Shown here: piece after piece, positions 53,983 through 64,000 of the stretch | Layout: each line of letters begins with the position of its first letter | How positions within the stretch are numbered: the first letter of the stretch is position 1 | From: Ficedula albicollis | Taxonomy: Eukaryota; Chordata; Aves; Passeriformes; Muscicapidae | Length of the DNA stretch: 64,000 nt | Assembly: GCF_000247815.1 (NCBI RefSeq) | Contig: NC_021684.1 | Span: 7,750,650 to 7,814,649 of the forward strand | Direction: 5' to 3' | Program-made: the position numbers and the translations under genes | The notes under the pieces: model-generated | Seen by the model: the letters and a program-made list of their open reading frames with translations, nothing else | Told to the model about the DNA's origin: nothing | Database searches by the model: none

Positions 53983-55633
53983 AAATGTTGGTTGGTGTGT
54001 GGAAAGGTGAGATGTAGTGGGCAGTGCACAAAAGGACCATACTAACTTGTGAAGTCTGCAATAATAACTCTCTTTCATGCACAGCTTTCTGTAAGGACCA
54101 AAAACCTCTCCATAATAAGAGTTCCCTCTTTCCTGCCCCCTGATGTTAGACTGTATCTGTGCATTCTGCTAGTTGCAATTTTGGCACTTGGGAGGATTTT
54201 TCTTATCAGATTGGCTGTTGTTGGCAAATACCTATCAGCAGCCCAGTGGTTGGTTGGTTTATAAAATCTCTGCTATCATAAACTGCCTGGTGCCTGAGTA
54301 AATTGCTTCTACATTTTTACATTGTCAGGCCTGGTTCTCTGTTAGGAAATGCACGTATGTTACAGGAAAGATCTCTTTTTTTTTTCAGGCAGCTGGAGAA
54401 CAGTTTGTGCAAGGTCGTGTGAAAAATTATTTTCTCCAAATCCTTTTTTCTATTGAGATTAAAAGAAGAAAACAAACAAAACAGAACCCAAAAGAAAAAT
54501 ATTCCACTGGAGTATAGATTGTCAGATATCTATCCAGATATATTTAGATAATGGAGTGGAAGCCTTAATGCAAGATACTGGTTTGTTTTTAGTGGCAGAG
54601 TAGACAGAATAAAGATAGAAAATAACATTTGATGATCAATTATACAGTCTGAAATTAATCTGCTGCTTTGAAAACTAAAAGCAATAGTATAAATTTTAAC
54701 TTAGAGAAGTCTGTCTTAACTGTCTTCCGTCTGTTCTTCTCATCGTGATACTGTGATAGAGCTGCTGTTCTGGAGATTTTGAAGTACAGGAAGCAATTTT
54801 ATCAGTGCTTTCCATAACTGCAGAGTTTTTCAGTGATGGATGCTGAAGTCCATGAATATTTTCAAGCATTTCTGTCAACAGGAGATATGGTTTATGTCAA
54901 CTCAACTAACAAACATAAGGCACGCAATATGTTGCTGAGAGTCTCAAACCGTGTAAATCAAGCTGTAAAATCCATGTTTTTTAAAACTGGTTCATGACTA
55001 AACCAAAGTGTAAAATGCACTTTGAAGTTCAATAATAAGTAAAAAGATAAAGAAGTCTTCATTAATGATTGTCTAAATTAATTTTTCCTTAAATTAATAC
55101 CATACTAATACTAATTTCATGTAAATGAATTTGGAATGCATTCAAACATTAATGACCACTTTGACACTAACTGTAACCACTTTGTGTAAATATGGATTTA
55201 TTAAAAAATGTGATTAAAAAGTATCTTACAGTTCTTAAGGTATATTAATTTATTTTGAGGACAAGATGACTATACATATTTTCCTATGGACTTAAATTCA
55301 ATTCCTATAATTGTTCACATTTTCACAATTCAATCCCTTTCCATGTTTTTTTTTAACAAGGTTGCAATACTGTTTTGCAGAAAGAGGCTTTATCTCTTTG
55401 TCTTACAGCTTTGCTCATGACATGATTCTTTGCAGCACAAGTGCACTCTTTTGTGCCTCCCCTTGTCCCTGTCATTTATCATTTCACTGGCTGTTGAAAG
55501 TATAGATTTTATCATGTGACTTAAACCTTTCTTTAAAAGCTTTCTGTAAGGGTTATTGTTATTACTGCTGTGGAAAGTTGGCAATCAATTCTTTGTGTGC
55601 TCTTTTATTGTTTTGTGGATTGTAGATTGTGGA

Positions 55634-55880
55634 GTAGTTTGGATGGGAAGAGGCCTTTAAGGTCATCCATTCTAATTCCCCTGCACAAAGCAGGGACTTC
55701 TTCACCTCCATTGTGGTGCTCAGAGCCTGACCTGGAGGGTCCCCAGGGAGGGGACATCAACCAGCTCTGAGTAACCTGTTCCAGTGCCTCACCAACTTCA
55801 TTGTAAAGAAATTTCTTCCTTTATGTCTAGTCTGAACCTACCATCTTTTAATTTAAAACCTTTATCTATTATTCTGTTGC
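55634..55880 (-). mobile_element. CR1 LINE fragment, diverged
   Basis: About 245 bp has the CR1 order of motifs in reverse: TTGGATGGGAAGAGGCCTTTAAGGTCATCC-like start, GGGACATCAACCAGCTCTGAG, AACCTGTTCCAGTGCCTCACC, then AATTTCTTCCTTTATGTCTAG and a decayed tail. The CR1 terminal octamer repeat is not visible, so the 3' tip has been lost. It is more diverged than the copy at the left end of the window and lies in the same antisense orientation. Confidence 0.85.
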
Positions 55881-57017
55881 AAGATATTTTCTTCCAGTTG
55901 TTTCCATCCTTCACCTCTTTCTACTCTTATAGTCACCAATACTTTAAAAATTATTTGCAAACAGTATGAATAGAATACAGCTGTGAATAATTCTGACCTC
56001 AGTATCTTTACTACAAAAGACATCAGGTATAGCCTGTGTTTTTCTGCTTACCATATTTACTTCTTGAATGCTGAAAACATTGCAAAAGGAGATCTTGAAC
56101 TTAGACTTCACAAATATTCTTTAAGTTTTGCTTGAGCAGTTTGGAGACTGGTAAAGAATATTTCCTGTATCAAATGGCACTTCCATTGCATGATGCTCAC
56201 TGCATGTTAAAAGATGAGTTTATGCACTACAAGTCAATAAATGCAGACTGTAATCAAAAGTTTTGCTTGCATAGGAAAAAAAAAATCTGCTGCATGTAAT
56301 AGAACCTTCTCTAAAAGATATTGAAATGTGATGAACCACAACCATTTTTTGATTAAGTGAGGTTTTTTTCAATTTGATACTTAAAAAGAGCTATGAATAT
56401 AATTCAGTCATACTTTCCTATCAATGCCTTCCAACTGGCTACCAAAATTGAGATTACCTATTTTCTAGAATATTAGAATAAAAAAAAAATCATTTCTCAA
56501 GTGATGCAGAAAGATTATAATCTTCAGCTAGCACTTATGCAAAACTGTGTTCCTGTAAGGTGTGAAATTAAGAAATAAAATCTTGTCTGTCACTGTCGTA
56601 TATGATTTTATGGACTTTGCTTCTCAGCGTTCAACACCCTGGAGTTGTTATTTAAGTACAAATTCTCATGGTCACATACTGTCCTGGACCACTATATTTA
56701 TGTTTTGAAATCCTTCCCCTGGATTGTTTGTCTTCACATTTTTAGGTCTCTAAGACAGTGTTTGCACTGTCTTCCGAACAGTGGACGTTGTTTAATTTAA
56801 AAGGAGCTTTCTCAGACTAACAGATTTAATCAAGGTTGCAGAGAATGTCCTATCTTCCCTTATTTCTTTGTTTTTACTCTTGTTGCCTATTGGACAGAGA
56901 TGCACAGACTTCTCTGCTTCTTCCATCTGCTTTTGCTTAATTTCTGCCTCAATTCTGATTCCCAGAATTTACTCAGGCTTCTGCTTTGTTCTTGAAAAGG
57001 GCTTTTAGCTTCACAGA

Positions 57018-57354
<337 letters not shown>

Positions 57355-60300
57355 AGCAAGCCTTTTGGAAATGTTGGCATGGCCTTGCAAGATGTGCACT
57401 ATGCTTTGTCTTTGCTGGGCTCTAGTCTGTCTCTGGCTGTGGATCTGATCTGGGTGTTTCTAGTACATCCTCATCACCATGGCAACTGGATGTCAGATCC
57501 AGGCTACACAGAAACGTAAAGTGTTTCCTCTAGAAAGCCCTGCTCTCCCACTCCTGATCCAGCAGCTGTTGCTTAGTTACTCAGAGTTGGGCTTTGCCTT
57601 TTGACAGATGTCAGCCACTGAATGTTACTGAGCACTATCTCAGGTACAATATTAAGAGGCTTTTTGACCTGATGCACCTCTGTCAATCATGATGCCACCC
57701 CTACTTCCTAGTTGCTTTTAAGGACAAGAAAGTGACAATAATCCAGGGTTTCTGAAAACCTTTAGGAGTGAATATGCATTAATTAAATAGTTGTCTGGCA
57801 AAGTAAAAACTGTAACTTTACTATGTAGTGAAGAAGATTGACATTTGACAAAGAATAATAATAGTTTATCTTAGTATACATATTCAATTTGTCTGCTTTT
57901 TTAGCGTACTGTAATAATTTGTTTCTCCGTGCTGCTACATTACACAGACCCTTTGATTTTTCTAGGGTATGTGTTGTGTGAAGAGGAAGGCAGCTTGCTC
58001 TTCTGGTTAAGCATTAGTAGAATATAAACTGTTTCAAAATATTGTTTGGCTAAAAATGTACAAAGACATTTTTAAACTACACTTTGTTTATTTAGGTGTC
58101 TTGCAGCTTTTATTTGGCACATTCCTGAAGGAGTAAATAGTGTTTAAGAATGCATAACAGATTTTGTAAAAAAATCATCCCAAGATGCATTTGTACATCT
58201 GCTCAGTTTTTTCAATACTATCTTCAGAGGCTTTTAAACCAGCTGAACATTTTCATATCATGTATGAGTAAAACTTCCATTTTACTCAAATTGTGCAACA
58301 GTCTTTTGTGCAAAGAGGTGCTACCCAAGGATTATAAAGGCACAAGAGAAGTAAGAGCCTGTTGATTTTAGGGGCTAAGAGATGGTGACTTGCTGTGGTA
58401 GCAGATAAGTGTGCTGTTATATCCAATACTTGCAGATTCACGCTCTGTTGATGCTCCCAGGAATGGAGAAGTTTCATTTATTATAGCCCAGTACAACTGT
58501 GAGGCATTTTACCTGCTAAAACTTTTCTCTCTTAAGATTTTCATGCCTCCATTTGCAGTGTGCAAGAGCATGATGTGTTGATAAAGGATGACTTTGGAAC
58601 CTCCTTCAAGGCATTATTTGTTGCTCCCAGCTGCACTGTGCTGTGCTGTTAAGTCATCCTGCTTCTGTAACTCCATGTCTCTGAATATCTGTGCAGTGGG
58701 ATTGGGACATCTTTTGTGAAGTGCTAGCTAACAGGTTTGCATGGTCTTGTGTTTCAAATGGCTTTTGTAAAGACTGGTAGGTGGATCTGTCCCTGAGAAA
58801 TTTTTGTAAGGATGACTTTTATTTCCAAGGCTGTGCCTTGCCTTTGTCATACATCACTTTGACAATAGCTCTGATAAAATTGTCCCTCTTGCTGTGTTGT
58901 GCATTAAATGTTTTACAGCACGCTTGGCTGGATGTAGCAGCAGTCATATTTGCTTTCTTTTCCTCTGATTTGCAGTGTGTTCCACTGGCTTCCTCTGTTG
59001 CTTGTTGTGACTCTTTTCCTGGTCTGCCACTTGCCAGAGATTTGAATTTCTTGGTTGCTGACAGTTACTCTTCCATCAGACTGTGCAAAAATTTCTTCTT
59101 GCCATGTGTTAGAACTGGCTCCTTTTTTTTGCAGTACTTATGCATGACTAATTTTGCTTCTGTAATGAAAATGCAGTCCATATAAGGCCTCTAATTTGCT
59201 AAATTCCTGCATTCTCAGAATTTGTTTTCTCTTTTCCACTTGGAAAACCATTTCTATCAGAGGTTTTCCATGTTGATCCTTCCTCTTTACATGGTGGCAT
59301 CTTAGAGTTCTGTGATGTGGTATTTTCTTACTATACTTTCATTTTTCTCAGTCCTCAAATTGTATCATGCAGAAGTGTGGAAATGCATATAGCTCATGAG
59401 GAGGCAAGCCCTTAGGAGATAGAAATGAATCTCTATCCCAGAATGCTGTTAGTGAGGAGTCTGCAGCTGTAATTCTGGCTTTCAAATGAGCTAAAGTTGA
59501 ATCTCAGTCCATCTCATTAATTAAAAAAAAAAAAAATTACATACCCTCTCCCCACCAAACAAAAAATGAACACTATCCCCCCACACCATAAACCAACACA
59601 AATCATCACCCAAATGCACTCATGAAACTCAGCATAAAAATAAACACATCTGGCCATACTCCAGTTCTTCTGCTGTCACTTCAAAGGAGAAGGGTAAAGT
59701 TATTAGGGAAATGTTGGAAGATGAAGGCACTAAATGCCCACTGCTATGCCTTTATACAGTCACGTACTTCAAGTCTTTACCATCCCATATTCTTGCAAGG
59801 AGGGAATGTGATTTCTGACATTGGTGAGCAGTTCTCAGCATATGAAGGAAAATGGACAAACACCTTCTTTTATGTCTACAGATGGCCAGATGCTTTGATC
59901 TGTGAGCTGATGCATCCACATTACCCTGGAGTCAGAGAGAGGGGAAGAGAGAGAAAAAAGTGAAGGCAGTTGCCAAAACTGGCATCCAGCCCCAGCTCTG
60001 GAATATGCTGGACCACCCTGAAAAGCATTCGTATTAGTGTTGAGTAGTGTAATTATTAGATTGTTGGTATATGTCCCAGCAAAGTATGTGATTTTGTTAT
60101 TCTTTAAAATACGACCAGACTAAATACGTTGTCAGTGTCATAAAAACTAAGCTAATATTGTTGCTATCTGTGAGCCAGAAAGAGTGCTGCATTTTGCATT
60201 CCTTTTCCAGTGCTTGGGCCCGCAGGCTGTGCTTGTATTGCTCTGTGGTGTGAGAGAACTGCTCTGCAGTTTAGGGCTGCCCTCGAGGCTGTCAAATATC

Positions 60301-63300
60301 ACAGGAGGGAAGATCATTTTCAATGCCAGCATCTTTGACAGCTTTCCAGGAGAGAGCAATGATTATATCACAAAAGGAATAGAATAGGGGGAAAAGACTA
60401 AGGATGATTAGTAACTTTTATTTTCTTGATAGTAAAGCAGAGTATGACAAGAAAGAGAAATATTCCACACTTCCTTCATAGTTACTGAGTTTCTCAGTGG
60501 TTTCCCTTATTTTCTGTAAAATGTGCTGCAATAATTGAAATGCAAAATGGGTTGTGTAGGTATTAGTTTTGTTCTATAGCCTTAGCACACTCTACATACT
60601 TTTATGGATTCTGTGAACATAAAAAAAAAAGTCATTACCTTTGGCTGTTGCACATCTTTTAGTCTGTGCACTTTCCTTGCCTTTGTTGAGACTTCAGTCC
60701 TTTTTGGGCCAGCAGGATCTGTGACAGCCACTTAATTGCTACATGCATTTGTTCTGTTCTTTGACAATCTCATTTCAGTTTCATGTCACTGTACCTATTT
60801 TCCTGGAGGCTGGTTTTATGATAAATGTCAGTAAAAACAGGTAACAGCTACACAAACAATTGTGGAGCAAAATCCTATATAATTGCAAACCAGCTCATCT
60901 AAAAGACAAGGGAAAGGAAATATTTTAATTACATTTTATCTGTCAGGAAGCAAAAGCAGAAATTGTATTTCAAGAACTGTGGTGAAAGCTATTTACATTT
61001 ATTATCTTTGAGCCCTGTAACATCACGTTAATGATTTTGCATTTATATTAAGCTTTACATTTCTTTTTTTCTCCCTCACCAAATTTCTGAATATTCACAC
61101 AGATTAATTTATCACTATTGACATTTAACTATCTGGGGATGCAGATGATGTTCACCAGTAATTGAAAAACTTAAGAATACTGTTTCTAAATGAAGTACTG
61201 GGGGAATTTAAACAGTTTAGTGTAATTGCTAGAATTGGAAATTGCCCAGAACAAGTTTAACCTACAGGTTATTAGATGATGAGAGTCTAAAATTTTAATG
61301 AGACCATATGGTCAGAAATGCAGTTTTGTTTGGGATGGTGCATGGGGACAGAGATGCACCCACACAGCAGCATTATAAACCTCAGAACAATGCTCCAGTG
61401 TGAAATCCTTGTGCCGGAAGGTACAGCAGCCAGCAGAGACTCAGGATTTCCAGGTTTGCTGTTTTGTACTGTGCTGCATTTGTCCCTACACCACTTTTCC
61501 TTGTATTACATGGATCAAACTGATTTTAGCCCTATTTGCTTCTTTTCTTAAAGTGGTTGATGCCTGAAACGTAACTTGATATATTTTAAAAAGAACATCC
61601 AGCGTAACAGGCATGCAGGGTGTGGGAAGGCAGGGAATTGTCACCAGCTTTTCATTTGAAGGAACACAGTGGGCATAGGTCACATTTTAATTGTGCCCTC
61701 TTATTTAAAATGCCTGCTTTATGCTCCTTCCAGCTAAAAAAATAAATCTATTCATTTCAGAGACACTGGATTAATGTTTAGAGTGATCAGCAGTTAGGTG
61801 ATTAGTGTTGTCAGCCTAATGCAGAATATAGACTCCAGCAGTCTTGTTCAGGGAAAATTTCCTGATTTTATTTCCATAGAGTTCTCTAGTCTGTAATATG
61901 GATATATAAACATGTTAAGTGGCTCTTCACAGATGGTCTAAAAAAGGTAATTAAAAATATCCATGTGTATTTTAATATTATTTTTTAAAAAGTGATTTAT
62001 ATTTGTATTTTTTATATGCAAATATATTTTTTTATGCTACTGGAGGGACTTCAATTCAGAACTTAAGAGGTGAATGACTAAAGTTGTGCCATGACCTTAT
62101 GGAAGTGTAATGCATATTGAATTCAAAGAAAATTGTCATTGGGTTGGGAGGCAGAGGGTTCTGCTCATGAGTGGCATTAGAGCTCAGATTCATTAGGAAA
62201 GGACATTAAAAATTAGGCCCTGAGAAATCCAGGCTAAGAGACAACCAATCAATTGATAAAATTGTAAAATACTAAGGTACAATGGGCAGTCTTGGAATGA
62301 CATCCAAACATAAGTTGCTAAGAAGTACTGCAGGTTATTTTAAATATAAATTGCTAAAGAATTATTCTGTTAGATTTGTTTGGCTTTCACTAGTCCTGAT
62401 GACTGAAGGGTACATAAAGAGCCTGTATCCCTTTTAGAGCCTTGAGAAATGGTGCCTTCTCTTTTCCTCTAAACAGATTTCTCTAGCAACACCAGGAAAA
62501 GTAAAAGAATGGAATCCAAACTCAACCCTCTGAACTTGGTTGCTCTTTTCAAGGATGAATTAAACTTATTGCCTTATCTCAGGATTGTGATGCTGAGTCA
62601 ACAATGCCACTGCAGTTTTTAGTCATTTGGATACTCCATTAGAAATGAAGTATAGGAGCAGAATCAGAATATCAGTGTTTGAACAGGCACTGGGAAGTTC
62701 CTGTGAGCTGAGGAATAGAATTCTCATTTTAGTGCTTCACATCTCAGGGAATGTCTAAATGCTGAACAATGGGCTGATATTTTGGAATGCTGACATAGCA
62801 GCATGTTTTTACAAACCAATGATAGATCTCAGTCTTGAGGGCTGATTTGTGATGTTTTGGCCACAGCTTGGGGTAACTACAGATCAGGAAACAACTGGAC
62901 AATGGGTTTTGCCAGCTAGACAGGACTGAAGTAATGCCCTTGGACCAGTGGCATCAGTTTGATTTGTGTCTGGTGTGGCAGATTTTAAGTGTATATTATG
63001 CTCCACGGGTTTTTAAAAACATCTGTTTTGTTGACCTTGCTTTTTCAGCATTTCATCTATATAAACCTAAATATTTAAGTGAAAGCAACATGCAAAGTTG
63101 TGTAGCTGAGACATTGCCATTTTTCTGCTGTTTTTCTTGATGAATGCAGGGGAAGATAACAATTTGCCTTTTTTCCACTCCATTAAAATCACATTTGAAA
63201 CAGTCTTCTGAAATCAGTACAGTGACATCATTTTGTAAGCTAATGGCTGCTTTATTTCAAATGCTTGAGCAAATGTTACTGTGTATTCATGTATGCACAC

Positions 63301-63661
63301 TTTTTCAAATTAAATAATACATCTGTGATTTCAGTTCTGTATTTTCCTTTCTATTCTGACTTCACATAAAATTGAACTGGGAATATCCTGTATCTTAATC
63401 GTTTCTTCCCTTTCAAAATTCACGGTTTAAAATCCAGTAACTTTCCAAGACATGTTCATTGATTTCTCATTTTCCACTATTGAACCAAATCTGCAGCTTA
63501 AAAACATACTTGGGCAGCATTAGGGATTGATGGGATGTCTCACACTGAACAGTTTCAGCATCAAGGATTTGCTTTGTAGTTCTCTTTCTATGGAAATAAA
63601 AACTAATTGGGTAATTGTTGTGGAATGTGGGTTCATGTTTTCCAAATAACAACTAGTGGTG
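57355..63661. other. Intron stretch without recognised genes
   Basis: After the G run, about 6.3 kb of unique-looking AT-rich sequence holds only the A/C-rich patch at 59520-59620 and short homopolymers. Open frames (for example 58781-59185) have no recognisable domain. The next CACNA2D3 exon was looked for and not found. Confidence 0.65.
59520..59620. repeat. Poly-A plus A/C-rich low-complexity patch
   Basis: About 14 A residues lead into roughly 85 bp in which G and T are scarce (CCTCTCCCCACCAAAC, CCCCCCACACCATAAACC). The strand asymmetry is marked. No repeat family was recognised. Confidence 0.75.
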
Positions 63662-63817
63662 TTTGTCATTAGATGTTGTGTTTTTATGTATGTCATAATT
63701 CAAGTGCGAAATAAAAGGTATTTCACGTTCTGTTCCAACGATTTGTCATTAGATGTGTTTTTATGTATGTCATAATTCAAGTGCAAAATAAAAGGTATTT
63801 CACGTTCTGTTCCAACG
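63662..63817. repeat. Tandem pair, 79 and 76 bp units
   Basis: Copies at 63662-63740 and 63742-63817 (TTTGTCATTAGATG to TGTTCCAACG) differ by a 3-bp length difference and one substitution. A single A lies between them. Confidence 0.92.
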
Positions 63818-64000
63818 TGAAAACTTTCAAACATTACCAAATTTAATGTTTAAAAAAATAAAGTGTTGCCATGAGACATTCCATGCATTTAGGGAAGGCA
63901 CATTGAGTAAATAATTTAAATTAGATTGACTTATTTATGTTCTCCAAAACAAGCAATATGGTGATTCAAGATGGATGCTCTAAAGAGCAATTTTAGCTTA

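Noticed and set aside
53831..54082. Minus-strand open frames with a repeated peptide
   Set aside because: The peptide repeat comes from the 60-bp duplicated segment, whose length is a multiple of three.

Overview
This window is vertebrate nuclear DNA, most likely from a bird. Two short exons encode consecutive parts of the N-terminal ectodomain of CACNA2D3, the alpha2delta-3 auxiliary subunit of voltage-gated calcium channels. They lie on the + strand at 11996-12055 and 48128-48290, and everything else is intron. The avian call rests on two truncated CR1 LINE copies (about 250-564 and 55634-55880, both inverted relative to the gene), low interspersed-repeat density and AT-rich introns. The species cannot be fixed from the sequence.

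Layout: 1-11995 is the 3' part of an upstream intron. The first exon (60 nt, phase 0) follows. A complete intron of 36,072 bp runs from 12056 to 48127 and holds a 20-unit, 30/33-bp minisatellite at 15402-16010. The second exon (163 nt) is followed by intron to the end. I could not find the preceding or following CACNA2D3 exons, nor any independent gene, RNA gene, CRISPR array or intact mobile element. The remaining long open frames come from minisatellite, homopolymer or chance frames in intron.

The most striking structure appears technical rather than biological. There is a 586-nt pure G run at 24640-25225 and a 261-nt G run at 57056-57316. A 21-base match to an Illumina adapter sits at 46575-46595 inside a 39-bp direct duplication. 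At least fourteen tandem pairs of 60-145 bp, typically with two differences, are placed back to back, nearly always with exactly one base between copies. Together these point to a short-read assembly in which overlapping contig ends, often from two haplotypes, were joined without merging, and gaps were filled with two-colour-chemistry poly-G or adapter-bearing reads. I see no evidence for a new biological system. The items most worth biological follow-up are the minisatellite, a diverged local duplication (13915-14094 and 15150-15330), a few intron blocks that look like conserved non-coding elements, and the allelic variation probably captured by the duplicate pairs.
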